A stretch of 64,000 nucleotides of DNA from Neotamlana sedimentorum (GCF_000943565.1 NZ_JTDW01000002.1:310001-374000), one strand, 5' to 3'. Shown: positions 17,129 through 26,442, numbered from the stretch's first letter. Notes: a model not told the origin generated them from the sequence alone. Numbers and translations are program-made.

Positions 17129-18112
17129 ATGAAAAAAATATTAATTACAGGAGCGGCTGGTTTTTTAGGCTCTCATTTATGCGATCGCTTCATTAAAGAA
17201 GGGTACAAGGTTTTTGGTATGGATAATTTTATTACTGGTGATGCCAAAAACCTTGCTCATTTATCTAATAACCCCGATTTTGAGTTTATAGATCATGACG
17301 TTACCAAACATATTGACTTTGAAGGAGATTTGGATTATATTCTTCATTTTGCATCTCCTGCAAGTCCAATAGATTATTTAAAAATTCCTATTCAAACCCT
17401 AAAAGTAGGATCGTTAGGAACGCATAATTTATTAGGTTTAGCAAAAGCTAAAGACGCAAGAATTTTAATTGCATCTACATCCGAAATTTATGGAGATCCA
17501 CTCGTTCACCCACAAACCGAAGACTATTACGGTAACGTAAACACCATTGGTCCTCGTGGTGTATATGATGAAGCTAAGCGTTTCCAAGAATCTATAACCA
17601 TGGCTTATCATACTTTTCATGGTGTAGAAACACGTATCGTACGTATATTTAATACCTATGGTCCAAGAATGAGACTAAATGACGGACGCGTAATTCCAGC
17701 TTTTATGGGGCAAGCTTTACGTGGTGAAGATTTAACTGTTTTTGGTGATGGATCGCAAACCCGTTCGTTTTGTTATGTAGACGATCAAGTTGAAGGTATT
17801 TACCGTTTATTATTAAGCGATTATTCACATCCAGTAAACATTGGAAACCCTCACGAAATCACAATAAGAGATTTTGCAGAAGAAATTATAAAACTTACAG
17901 GTACAACTCAAAAAGTAATTTATAAAGATTTACCGGTAAACGACCCAATGCAAAGGCAACCAGACATAACCTTAGCTAAGAAAATTTTAGGTTGGGAGCC
18001 AAAAGTAGATCGTGCTGAAGGAATGAAAATAACGTTTGATTATTTTAAAAGTTTAACCGAAGACGAGCTTTATAAAAGCGAACATAAAGATTTTACAGGA
18101 TTTATAAAATAA
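17129..18112 (+). CDS. UDP-glucuronate decarboxylase (UDP-xylose synthase)-like SDR
   Basis: 327 residues, extended SDR. NAD-binding GAAGFLG is at 8-14, STSEIYGDP gives the Ser/Thr region, and the catalytic pair is Y146xxxK150. [27 protein letters not shown] and [10 protein letters not shown] are typical of UXS enzymes, which convert UDP-glucuronate to UDP-xylose. Length is right for the bacterial cytosolic form. It supplies a pentose donor to the locus, though no UDP-glucose dehydrogenase is visible except possibly the partial dehydrogenase at the left edge. An 88-base gap without a clear promoter precedes it. Confidence 0.88.
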   Translation: MKKILITGAAGFLGSHLCDRFIKEGYKVFGMDNFITGDAKNLAHLSNNPDFEFIDHDVTKHIDFEGDLDYILHFASPASPIDYLKIPIQTLKVGSLGTHNLLGLAKAKDARILIASTSEIYGDPLVHPQTEDYYGNVNTIGPRGVYDEAKRFQESITMAYHTFHGVETRIVRIFNTYGPRMRLNDGRVIPAFMGQALRGEDLTVFGDGSQTRSFCYVDDQVEGIYRLLLSDYSHPVNIGNPHEITIRDFAEEIIKLTGTTQKVIYKDLPVNDPMQRQPDITLAKKILGWEPKVDRAEGMKITFDYFKSLTEDELYKSEHKDFTGFIK

Positions 18113-18120
18113 ACTAGTGT

Positions 18121-19530
18121 ATGGAATATAAACGCGGAAGATTTTCGTGGTTATTAAGACCTATACTAATTATTTGCGATCTATTAATTATAAACATTCT
18201 TGCTCATTATATTTTACAGTTTAATGAGCAAGATTTATATTTTTATAAGGTCGATAGAATAAATAACCAGCAGTTATTATTTGCTATATATTCTTTATTG
18301 TTTTGGTTGTTTTCTGCTTCATTAATTAAGTTTTATGAGGTTTATAGGTATTCGTCTTTCTTAAAAATAACGTCGCTTTTATTTAAGCAACTTGTTGTTT
18401 TTTTAATTGGTGTTTATGCTTTTATTGGTTTTTTTAGAAGTGTTGATATTCACGCGCTTGTTGTTCTTAAGTATATTTCCTTTGTATTTTTAGCTGTTGG
18501 TGTTTTAAAAATATTGACGTATTTGTTTTTAAAAGCTTTTAGAGCTTATTTTCAAGGTAATATTAGAAATATTGTGGTTTTTGGTGAAGGAAAAAACATA
18601 GATGAATTAATTTCAATATTTACAAATCAAAAGGAACTAGGATATAATTTAAATGCGTTTTTTAGTGATAGAAATTATTTAAATAGAACAGGAACCGTAA
18701 AAGATGGGCTAAAATACTTAATAAACAATACAGTGGTTGATGAAATTTTTTGTGCCATTGATGAGTTAACAGAAAAGGATGTTAATGAGCTGGTGAAACT
18801 TGCAGATATTAATAAAAGTAATATAAAGTTTATACCTAAAACTTCTAAATTATTTAAAAAACGTTTACGTGCCGATTATTATGCCTTTTTACCTGTATTT
18901 TCTATTCAGGAAGGTCCATTAAATAATGTTTTAAATAAAATGTTAAAGCGCGTATTTGATGTCGTGTTCTCACTGTTTGTACTTATATTTTTATTTTCTT
19001 GGGTATCCATCATCTTATTTGTTATTATTAAGTTAGACTCAAAAGGACCGCTATTTTACAGACACAAGCGTAATGGAATTAATTACAAAGAATTTTATTG
19101 TTATAAATTTAGGTCGTTAAAAACAACCAAAGAAGTTAAAGGGACTTACGTAAAACAAAATGACGACAGATTAACTAAAGTTGGTAGGTTTTTAAGGAGA
19201 ACTAATCTTGACGAATTACCACAGTTCATTAATGTACTTCTTGGTGATATGAGTGTTGTTGGACCAAGACCTCATATGTTGTCTTATACAGATGTATATT
19301 CGAAAAAAGTAGATAAGTACAATTTTATTTATAGACATCATATTAGGCCAGGAATTACAGGTTTAGCGCAAGTGAGTGGTTATAGAGGTGAGATAGAGCT
19401 TGATTCAGATATTATAAACCGAATTAAATATGATAATTTTTATATTGAAAACTGGTCGTTGGTATTAGATATAAATATTATTTTTCAAACACTTTTCAAT
19501 ATTATAAAAGGAGAAGAAAAAGCTTATTAA
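18121..19530 (+). CDS. initiating sugar-phosphate transferase, copy 2
   Basis: 469 residues with the same layout as the protein encoded at 14545-15885: N-terminal membrane helices, a middle domain (NIVVFGEGKNIDELISIF), one more helix, and the sugar-transferase domain with YKFRSL, DELPQFINVL, SVVGPRPH and PGITGLAQVSGYRGEIE. The C-terminus IKGEEKAY is almost the same as copy 1. It starts 8 bases after the UXS gene. Its stop shares TTAA with the stop of the convergent glycosyltransferase gene. Two such enzymes in one locus suggest two repeat units or a recent duplication. Confidence 0.9.
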   Translation: MEYKRGRFSWLLRPILIICDLLIINILAHYILQFNEQDLYFYKVDRINNQQLLFAIYSLLFWLFSASLIKFYEVYRYSSFLKITSLLFKQLVVFLIGVYAFIGFFRSVDIHALVVLKYISFVFLAVGVLKILTYLFLKAFRAYFQGNIRNIVVFGEGKNIDELISIFTNQKELGYNLNAFFSDRNYLNRTGTVKDGLKYLINNTVVDEIFCAIDELTEKDVNELVKLADINKSNIKFIPKTSKLFKKRLRADYYAFLPVFSIQEGPLNNVLNKMLKRVFDVVFSLFVLIFLFSWVSIILFVIIKLDSKGPLFYRHKRNGINYKEFYCYKFRSLKTTKEVKGTYVKQNDDRLTKVGRFLRRTNLDELPQFINVLLGDMSVVGPRPHMLSYTDVYSKKVDKYNFIYRHHIRPGITGLAQVSGYRGEIELDSDIINRIKYDNFYIENWSLVLDINIIFQTLFNIIKGEEKAY

Positions 19531-20690
19531 AGTATCTTAACTAAAGCAACCAACTGCTTTTCAAAATTAAAGTTTTGTAAAGCAGTTTTTTGTATTTGAG
19601 ATCTAAATTGATGATTTAATTTATTGAGTTCAATTTTTGAAAGCTGAAGGTTTAATGCTTTATAATTTGTTGGAGGCACAACCCAACCTAAATTATAAGT
19701 TTCAATTATATTTTCGCCTTCACCACCACCAAAATAAAGCATAGGAAGCCCTAATTTGCCGTATTCAAATATTTTTGAAGGTACAGAACCATAAATTCTA
19801 TTTAAAAGCGGAATAACGGTTAAATCGTATTTTAAGAGCGCCTCATGAAGTTCTGTTCGGGCAATTTCACCGTGATATATAATATCTAGTTCTGGATTTT
19901 TAGCAATTAACGCTTCAATTTTTTCTTTCTCGGCGCCAGCACCATAAATATGAAACTGTATATTCTTATAATTTAACTCTGTGCAAAGTTTATAAATGCC
20001 TTGTGCTATGCCAAGTAAGCCAGCGTAAACCATTTTTATTTTTCCGTTTTCGGTAGCTTGTTCTTCCAGAATTGGCGGATTAAAATCAGGAAAATTGCGA
20101 TATAAAAAAGTATCTTTTTCAGGGAAAAGTGAAGTTATGTGTGTTAAAATTTCTTCACTTTGCCCTAGAACTAAATCGGCTTTTTTGTAATTAAATCGCT
20201 CTATGCGTTCTAAAAGTTTGTAACTAAAATTCTTTTTAAATGCACCAAGCTCTAAACCTGCAATAGGCCATAAGTCGCTTACATTTAAAATAAGTTTACG
20301 TTTCTTATTTCTTATAAAAAACATACAAGTAAAAGCGACTAAAAGCGGGGGCGACTGCACAATAACTTTCTCCGGAAGTTTGTTCCACATAAAAAACCAA
20401 ATCAAGCTAAAACTATACGAAAGCATGGCAATTAAGCGTTTTAGTTTGTTTTTAGAATTGCTAGCGTAAATCCATAATCGGTGTATGGTAATATGGTGTT
20501 CTGTAGTCGTTTTTTTAAAAACACCTTTATAACCATCAAAAATTTTGCCTTTTGGGTAATTGGGTAAAGGTGTAATTACCGAAACCTTGTAGTTTTGACC
20601 TTGTAAACCTTGGGCTAAATGAAAAATACGGTTCGATGCCGCTCCTATTTCTGGAGGAAAATAGTTGGTTATTATTAAAACTTCCTTCAC
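19527..20690 (-). CDS. family 4 glycosyltransferase (WbuB/WcaI-like)
   Basis: GT-B glycosyltransferase of 387 residues from a GTG start at 20690-20688. N-terminal VLIITNYFPPEIGAASNR and C-terminal RIYGSVPSKIFEYGKLGLPMLYFGGGE are typical of WbuB-type enzymes. An upstream ATG at 20750 would add 20 residues (beginning MGRTNGYK) that do not look like the family; the GTG is better because it overlaps the wecB stop by one base (TAGTG) and places the first beta-strand at the N-terminus. It is the last gene of the minus-strand capK-wecB operon and might add ManNAc or a derivative. Confidence 0.88.
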   Translation of the reverse strand: MKEVLIITNYFPPEIGAASNRIFHLAQGLQGQNYKVSVITPLPNYPKGKIFDGYKGVFKKTTTEHHITIHRLWIYASNSKNKLKRLIAMLSYSFSLIWFFMWNKLPEKVIVQSPPLLVAFTCMFFIRNKKRKLILNVSDLWPIAGLELGAFKKNFSYKLLERIERFNYKKADLVLGQSEEILTHITSLFPEKDTFLYRNFPDFNPPILEEQATENGKIKMVYAGLLGIAQGIYKLCTELNYKNIQFHIYGAGAEKEKIEALIAKNPELDIIYHGEIARTELHEALLKYDLTVIPLLNRIYGSVPSKIFEYGKLGLPMLYFGGGEGENIIETYNLGWVVPPTNYKALNLQLSKIELNKLNHQFRSQIQKTALQNFNFEKQLVALVKIL

Positions 20691-21784
20691 TATAACTTGT
20701 AAATTTCTGTAAGATGGTCTATAATTCTTGTAGCCGTTTGTCCGTCCCAAAGTTCAGGAATTTTACCTGCTTTCCAATGGTTAGCTAATAAATTTTTAAA
20801 GGCTTCTTCAATTTTTTTACTGTCGCTTCCTACTAAAATATTGGTGCCAATTTCGCAGGTTTCTGGGCGTTCGGTATTTTCACGAAGCGTAATACACGGT
20901 ACATTCATAACTGTGGTTTCTTCAGTTATACCGCCAGAATCGGTTAAAACACCAAGGGCATATTTTACTAAATAATTAAATTCTAAATACCCTAGCGGAT
21001 TAGTGTAATGCAGATTTTTAAAGTTTAAATTTAAGCCTTCTAATAACTTTTTAGTACGCGGGTGCACTGGAAAAATAATAGGTAAATTTTTACCTAAAGT
21101 TACTATTTGTGTGATTAATGATTTTAGCTGATTTTCTTCATCTACATTACTTGGGCGATGTAATGTAATTACTAAATAGTTTTTTGGTTTTAGATTTAAA
21201 GTTTGCCAAACTTCGGGTTGCTTTAGGCGATGTTCGTTTTTTCTAAGGGTGTCAATCATGACGTTACCTACAAAGAAAATTTGCTCTGGTTTTATGCCTA
21301 AGTTTAATAAGTTTTCGTTGGCTTTGGTTGAGGTTGTAAAAAAGTAGTCGGTTAAACTATCGGTTACAATACGATTAATTTCTTCGGGCATTCGCATATC
21401 TCCCGAGCGAATTCCAGCCTCGACATGAGCCACATCAATTCCCGCTTTTTTTGCAACTATAGTACAAGCCATTGTTGAGGTTACATCGCCAACCACCAAC
21501 ACTAAATCGCATGGATTTTGGGCAAGTTCTTCCTCAAAACCAACCATAATACCTGCCGTTTGTTCAGCTTGTGTGCCGCTTTTTACTTCAAGATTAATAT
21601 CTGGTAACGGAATATTTAGCTCTTCGAAAAAAGTACTGCTTAAGTTTTTATCGTAATGTTGCCCGGTGTGTACTAACCTAAAATTTATATTAAAACCTGC
21701 ACTTTTTTTTTGTTTAATAGCTTCAATAATAGGAGCTATTTTCATAAAATTTGGTCGTGCACCTGCAACTATGGTAATATTCAT
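20690..21784 (-). CDS. wecB: UDP-N-acetylglucosamine 2-epimerase (non-hydrolysing)
   Basis: 364 residues, typical. The N-terminus ITIVAGARPNFMKIAPII places the conserved Lys at residue 15. The active-site Asp occurs in GDVTSTMA, Glu residues in HVEAGIRSGDMRMPEEINR, and His/Arg in TLHRPSNVD. DSGGITEETTVMNVP binds the UDP part. It interconverts UDP-GlcNAc and UDP-ManNAc. The stop overlaps the start of the next gene by one base and the start overlaps capK by 4 bases, so the three genes form a coupled operon. Confidence 0.95.
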   Translation of the reverse strand: MNITIVAGARPNFMKIAPIIEAIKQKKSAGFNINFRLVHTGQHYDKNLSSTFFEELNIPLPDINLEVKSGTQAEQTAGIMVGFEEELAQNPCDLVLVVGDVTSTMACTIVAKKAGIDVAHVEAGIRSGDMRMPEEINRIVTDSLTDYFFTTSTKANENLLNLGIKPEQIFFVGNVMIDTLRKNEHRLKQPEVWQTLNLKPKNYLVITLHRPSNVDEENQLKSLITQIVTLGKNLPIIFPVHPRTKKLLEGLNLNFKNLHYTNPLGYLEFNYLVKYALGVLTDSGGITEETTVMNVPCITLRENTERPETCEIGTNILVGSDSKKIEEAFKNLLANHWKAGKIPELWDGQTATRIIDHLTEIYKL

Positions 21785-23109
21785 TTTTTTTTGTTTAAAT
21801 ACGACGAAAACTGCTTCAATTTACCACTTTTCTGTCGGTTTAACTTATTTTGTTTTTCGTAAATAATGTGCAACCCGCTTTCAAGGTAATGCTCAATTTT
21901 ACGATTTATGGTTTGTTTTTGGCTTTCGGAAAGTGTTTCATCTCCAACATAAATAATTTTAAAAGTATCGGGTTTTACCTGTTCAATTACAAATTCTTTA
22001 ACCTTGCCATCGTTTTCAATAATGCTTTTGGTAATGTAATAAAAGGTTAAACCAGCAGCTCTTTTTCCGCTAGGCAAAATTACAATATCGTTTGTTCTTC
22101 CGGTAAGTTTTTCTAAAATAGGTGTTTTTATGGTACTTTTTTTACTTAATACACCAATATCACCAAGGTCGTAGCGAATAAATGGCTGTGCTTTGTTGTA
22201 AAGCGAGGTAATTACAACACGACCTTCTTCGCCGTTTGGTAAAACCTTGTTTTTTTCATCAAGAATTTCAATAAATAAAGTTTCGCTATTAAGTTGCCAG
22301 TTGCCGTTTGGGTTTTGAAAAGCTATTAAATCGAGTTCGGAAGCACCATATTCGTTCACCACAGGAATTCCTAATTGGGTTTCCAGCAGTTTTTTGTCGG
22401 TTTCAAAAAGCATTTCAGACGTTACTACACAAACATTTAAACTCGGGCAAACCGATTTTAAAACAATGTTTTTTTTCTCTAAATATTTAGCAAACTGCAC
22501 AATGGCACTGGTGTAACCATTAATGTAATGGAATGTTGTGGTTTTGAATTTTTGTAAAGTAGCCGCAAAAGCTTCATCACTTAAATTAAAAACAGAAAAC
22601 CGATAACGATGACTCAAAAAATCTTTAAAACGCTCTTTGTAATAACCTACTTTATTTAACGGAATACCGTAAAAACGCGCTTGTTTAGAGCTATTAAAAT
22701 TAATGTTATACCAGCCAAATCGGTTTTGAATAACCGCCCAAGTTAAAGCATGACAAAATTTATCTTTAGCAAAAATAAATGGGTGTCCAGAAGAGCCTGA
22801 AGTTTTGTTAACGTAGATATTTTTGGTTGTAAACCCTTCGCTTAAACGTTGTTCTAGCGGTTGTTGTAAATCGGATTTCGTCATTACAGGAACGCTGTTC
22901 CAATTGTTTAAATCGATGTTTTTTCCGAAGGATTTGTAAAACGGATTATGATTTAGGTGATACATTATTATATCACGTTTTTTCTCTTCCGCGAAAGCGA
23001 TAAAATCTACTTCATTTTTACTTTGAATGTCTTTTAAAACACGTTTAGCTTTCGCAATAGGAAAGCCATTTAGTTTTAAAGAAAAATCGAATACATTCAA
23101 CGTAAGCAA
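21781..23109 (-). CDS. CapK/PaaK-like adenylate-forming protein
   Basis: 442 residues in the phenylacetate-CoA ligase-like branch of the ANL superfamily. The nucleotide-binding loop is TSGSSGHPF, and YGASELDLIAFQN, FIRYDLGDIG and LTGRTNDIVILPSG are the later core motifs. CapK-type members occur in polysaccharide loci and are of unsettled function, perhaps activating an acyl or amino acid group. The longest frame starts at TTG 23109; a second TTG at 23100 (MNVFDFSLKLNG) is equally possible, since a TAATTTTG -7-like element covers 23114-23107. It overlaps wecB by 4 bases. Confidence 0.82.
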   Translation of the reverse strand: MLTLNVFDFSLKLNGFPIAKAKRVLKDIQSKNEVDFIAFAEEKKRDIIMYHLNHNPFYKSFGKNIDLNNWNSVPVMTKSDLQQPLEQRLSEGFTTKNIYVNKTSGSSGHPFIFAKDKFCHALTWAVIQNRFGWYNINFNSSKQARFYGIPLNKVGYYKERFKDFLSHRYRFSVFNLSDEAFAATLQKFKTTTFHYINGYTSAIVQFAKYLEKKNIVLKSVCPSLNVCVVTSEMLFETDKKLLETQLGIPVVNEYGASELDLIAFQNPNGNWQLNSETLFIEILDEKNKVLPNGEEGRVVITSLYNKAQPFIRYDLGDIGVLSKKSTIKTPILEKLTGRTNDIVILPSGKRAAGLTFYYITKSIIENDGKVKEFVIEQVKPDTFKIIYVGDETLSESQKQTINRKIEHYLESGLHIIYEKQNKLNRQKSGKLKQFSSYLNKKK

Positions 23110-23160
23110 AATTATTAGGTAAAGTAACTAAAAATAATTCGTGTATTTAAAGCATTAGTT

Positions 23161-23168
23161 TATTTTTG
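23161..23168 (+). promoter_or_regulatory. purD promoter -7 element
   Basis: TATTTTTG matches TAnnTTTG and lies 17 bases before the purD ATG at 23186. No clear TTG occurs at the expected distance upstream, so the -33 part is weak. Confidence 0.45.
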
Positions 23169-23185
23169 TGCAAACAACAAAACTC

Positions 23186-24460
23186 ATGAACATTTTAATT
23201 CTTGGCTCTGGAGGAAGAGAGCACACATTTGCTTGGAAAATAGCGCAAAGCGATAAATGCAATAATTTATTTGTAGCACCAGGAAACTCGGGAACTGCCC
23301 AGGTTGCAACCAATGTAAATATTAGTGAAACTGACTTCGATGCGATTAAAGAATTAGTGTTAAAAGAAGCCATTAGCTTGGTTGTTGTTGGTCCGGAAGC
23401 GCCGCTTGTAAAAGGTGTTCACGATTATTTTTTAAACGATGATGCGTTAAAAAATGTATCGGTAATTGGGCCACAAAAAGTTGCTGCCGAACTTGAAGGC
23501 AGTAAAGAGTTTGCCAAAGAGTTTATGGACAGACACAATATACCAACGGCTGCTTACCAAAGTTTTACAAAAGATAATGTTGAAGCTGGTTATACTTTTT
23601 TAGAAAGTTTAAAACCACCTTACGTTTTAAAAGCCGATGGATTGGCTGCTGGTAAAGGTGTGGTGATTTTAAATGATTTAGATGAAGCTAAAGCTGAATT
23701 AAAAAGCATGTTAGTTGATGCTAAATTTGGCGATGCGAGTGCAAAAGTGGTTATCGAAGAGTTTTTAGATGGTATTGAGCTTAGTTGTTTTGTGCTTACC
23801 GACGGTAAAAACTATAAAATTTTACCAACAGCCAAAGATTATAAACGTATTGGCGAAGGTGATACAGGTTTAAATACGGGTGGTATGGGAGCTGTTTCTC
23901 CAGTGCCGTTTGCTACTCCAGAATTTTTAAATAAAATTGAAGAACGTGTTGTTAAACCAACCATTAATGGTTTTGCAAAAGATGAATTACCTTATGTTGG
24001 TTTTGTGTTTATTGGCTTAATTAAAGTTGAAAACGACGACCCTAAGGTTATCGAATATAACGTGCGCATGGGCGACCCAGAAACCGAGGTGGTTTTCCCA
24101 AGACTTAAAAACGATTTAGTTGAAGTGTTAGATGCTATGGCAAACCAAACATTAGACAAAATTAATATTGAAATTGATGAGCGTGCTGCTACAACTATTA
24201 TGGTTGTTTCGGGTGGTTACCCTGAAGCTTACGAAAAAGGAAAAGAAATTACAGGTATAGAAAACATAACAGAATCTATTCCGTTTCATGCAGGTGCGCA
24301 GTTAAAAGATGGTAAAATTGTAACCTCTGGCGGACGTGTAATTTCTATAACGTCGTACGGAGAAACGTACCAAGAGGCCATAAAAAAATCTTACCAAAGT
24401 ATAGAAAAACTACATTTTGATAAGATGAATTATCGTAAAGATATTGGATTCGATTTATAA
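23186..24460 (+). CDS. purD: phosphoribosylamine-glycine ligase PurD
   Basis: 424 residues from ATG 23186, the family length. N-terminal MNILILGSGGREHTFAWK, the PGNSGTA loop, the ATP-grasp segments (VLKADGLAAGKGVVI, YNVRMGDPETEVVFPRL) and NTGGMGAVSPVP are all present. It joins glycine to phosphoribosylamine with ATP in purine synthesis. A GTG at 23168 would add six residues, but it coincides with the -7 element, so the ATG is preferred. The 3' end overlaps the convergent small membrane gene by 6 bases. Confidence 0.96.
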   Translation: MNILILGSGGREHTFAWKIAQSDKCNNLFVAPGNSGTAQVATNVNISETDFDAIKELVLKEAISLVVVGPEAPLVKGVHDYFLNDDALKNVSVIGPQKVAAELEGSKEFAKEFMDRHNIPTAAYQSFTKDNVEAGYTFLESLKPPYVLKADGLAAGKGVVILNDLDEAKAELKSMLVDAKFGDASAKVVIEEFLDGIELSCFVLTDGKNYKILPTAKDYKRIGEGDTGLNTGGMGAVSPVPFATPEFLNKIEERVVKPTINGFAKDELPYVGFVFIGLIKVENDDPKVIEYNVRMGDPETEVVFPRLKNDLVEVLDAMANQTLDKINIEIDERAATTIMVVSGGYPEAYEKGKEITGIENITESIPFHAGAQLKDGKIVTSGGRVISITSYGETYQEAIKKSYQSIEKLHFDKMNYRKDIGFDL

Positions 24461-24682
24461 AAACGAGTGCGAAGAAACGCTTTTGTCTTCAGCTTCGGTT
24501 TTATTAAATATCTGTAATTGTTTTAACCAGTAAACTACAGCTGTCATACAAATTAAAATAAAAATCCAAGAAATAGTATTGGCTGCCCACCAGTTTTCTA
24601 ACTCTAATTCTTTAAGAGCATCCATTGGTGATAAAAGAACATTTACAAATAAATCTTGTATAGCGTAGAAAAAATCTTTCAT
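24455..24682 (-). CDS. small single-span membrane protein (probably DUF6341 family)
   Basis: 75 residues from ATG 24682 (MKDFFYAIQDLFVNVLL). One clear transmembrane helix spans about residues 36-54 (NTISWIFILICMTAVVYWL), followed by an acidic, Ser-rich tail ending SVSSHSFL. This N-terminus, the single helix and the SHSFL end match a small conserved flavobacterial protein that I associate, from memory, with DUF6341. Function unknown. A longer frame from 24733 adds 17 residues of poor quality. It is divergent from the next membrane gene and overlaps purD by 6 bases tail to tail. Confidence 0.75.
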   Translation of the reverse strand: MKDFFYAIQDLFVNVLLSPMDALKELELENWWAANTISWIFILICMTAVVYWLKQLQIFNKTEAEDKSVSSHSFL

Positions 24683-24750
24683 AGTGTAATTTGTGTTTTC
24701 TAACTCGTAATTGTTAGTATATTTACAAAGCAAAAATACAAAAACAGTTA

Positions 24751-25674
24751 ATGATTACAAGTTTTTTTAAAAAATCTAAATCAATAAATTTTATTATTGT
24801 TTTTTTTATTGCCTTATTAGCCTTGTTAATTGGGAAATTAGGGGTAGAAAACCTTGTTTTAGACGTTAGCTTTTTTGTAAAATTAGCAGTGCTATTTGCT
24901 GTTATTTTTGGTTCTATTTTATTGCTTAATTTTATAGTTAATAAAAACAGTTTAACGCAAAAAGACAATTACGAAATGTTGCTGTTTAGCTTGTTTTTAC
25001 TGCTAATAACACAGTCGTCGCAACATTCTAATGTGTTATTTTCCAATCTTTTTATTTTGTTGGCTTTAAGACGATTAATAAGCTTAAGAACGTTAAAAAA
25101 CACAAAAGAAAAACTGTTTGATGCCGCCTTTTGGATTGGCGTAGCAGCCTTATTTTACTTTTGGTCTATTTTATTTTTTGCACTTATTATTTTGTCACTA
25201 ATTCTGCTTTCCGATGGTAGTTTAAGACATTGGATTATTCCTTTTTTAGGAGTTTTAGCGGTTTTTATATTGTCTATTGCCGTATCAGTTATTTATTATG
25301 ACGAATATTTTCGGTTTATCGATCAATCTTTTAGTGTAAGTTTCGATTATAGTATTTATAACTCCTTAAGTTATATTATTGCTATTACGCTATTGTTTTC
25401 TTTTGGCGCTTGGTCGTCGTTATTTTATTTAAAAAATATTAAAAAGAAGAAAAAGGCGTTTCGAGCATCGTTTGTTACCATTATTTTTGCAGCCATTATA
25501 GCGTTTTTAATTGTGCTTATTGCGCCCAATAAAAATGGAGGTGAGTTTTTATTTTTGTTTGCACCACTTGCAATTATTATTACAAATTATATCGAAGTTA
25601 TTCACGAAAAGTGGTTTAAAGAGGTGTTTTTGGGCATTTTAATTATAGCGCCATTTGTGCTTTTATTGTTGTAG
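24751..25674 (+). CDS. multi-spanning membrane protein (probably DUF6427 family)
   Basis: 307 residues with about 8-9 membrane helices and few polar segments. The N-terminus MITSFFKKSKSINFIIVFF matches a flavobacterial family usually found between purD and upp (DUF6427 by recollection). No catalytic motif is evident. The intergenic region shared with the divergent small membrane gene is 68 bases. Its 3' end overlaps upp by 12 bases on the other strand. Function unknown. Confidence 0.72.
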   Translation: MITSFFKKSKSINFIIVFFIALLALLIGKLGVENLVLDVSFFVKLAVLFAVIFGSILLLNFIVNKNSLTQKDNYEMLLFSLFLLLITQSSQHSNVLFSNLFILLALRRLISLRTLKNTKEKLFDAAFWIGVAALFYFWSILFFALIILSLILLSDGSLRHWIIPFLGVLAVFILSIAVSVIYYDEYFRFIDQSFSVSFDYSIYNSLSYIIAITLLFSFGAWSSLFYLKNIKKKKKAFRASFVTIIFAAIIAFLIVLIAPNKNGGEFLFLFAPLAIIITNYIEVIHEKWFKEVFLGILIIAPFVLLLL

Positions 25675-26322
25675 TTTTTCACCAAAAGCTAAATCGCCAG
25701 CGTCACCTAAACCAGGAATAATATAACCTTTATCGTTTAAGTTTTTATCTATAGCCGCAATCCATAAATGAGTATTTTCCGGAAAATTGGTATTAACAAA
25801 ATCGACACCTTGTTGTGCGCCAATAACACTTATTAAATGCACTTCTTTGGGTGTTCCAAACGGTTTTAAAGCTTCAAAAGTAGCGAGCATCGATTGTCCT
25901 GTAGCTAGCATAGGATCTGCTAAAATTAAAGTTTTTCCTTCTAAATTAGGGCAGGCTAAATATTCAACTATAATTTCAAAAGTTTCAGGGTTTTCTTTAT
26001 GATGGCGATAGGCCGATATAAAAGCATTTTCGGCGTCGTCAAAATAATTCAACAAACCATTATGTAAAGGCACTCCAGCACGTAAAATGGAACATAAAAC
26101 AATGTCGCTTTTAGGTAAAAAAGTTGGGGTTGTTCCTAATGGCGTTTCAACAGTAACATTTTTATAGGTCAAGGTTTTGCTCATTTCATAACCTAATATT
26201 TCGCCAATACGCTCAATGTTTCTTCGAAATCGCATGCTGTCTTTTTGAATAGTCGAATCTCGTATTTCGGCAATAAATTGATTTAAAATGGAGTTTTCGT
26301 TCGAAATGTTATGAATTTGCAT
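25663..26322 (-). CDS. upp: uracil phosphoribosyltransferase
   Basis: 219 residues. The PRPP-binding loop DPMLATGQS is at residues 136-144, with SILRAGVPLHNGL at about 78-90 and the C-terminal GYIIPGLGDAGDLAFGE segment that binds uracil. It salvages uracil to UMP. A single-gene transcript is likely: the 3' end overlaps the convergent membrane gene and the 5' side faces the DUF4254 gene across a 147-base divergent region. Confidence 0.95.
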   Translation of the reverse strand: MQIHNISNENSILNQFIAEIRDSTIQKDSMRFRRNIERIGEILGYEMSKTLTYKNVTVETPLGTTPTFLPKSDIVLCSILRAGVPLHNGLLNYFDDAENAFISAYRHHKENPETFEIIVEYLACPNLEGKTLILADPMLATGQSMLATFEALKPFGTPKEVHLISVIGAQQGVDFVNTNFPENTHLWIAAIDKNLNDKGYIIPGLGDAGDLAFGEKLQQ

Positions 26323-26442
26323 TTGCTGAATTTTATTAAGTTTAGTAAAGTTAATTATAATCGAATAATAATTTCCGGTTTATTAATACGAAAAATAAAA
26401 TCTACCGTTTTTATAAATAGTATCAATATTATATAATTTACG

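Noticed and set aside
20691-20750. 20-residue N-terminal extension of the minus-strand glycosyltransferase
   Set aside because: It lies in the 3' end of wecB and does not resemble the family; GTG at 20690 overlaps the wecB stop by one base and fits the fold.
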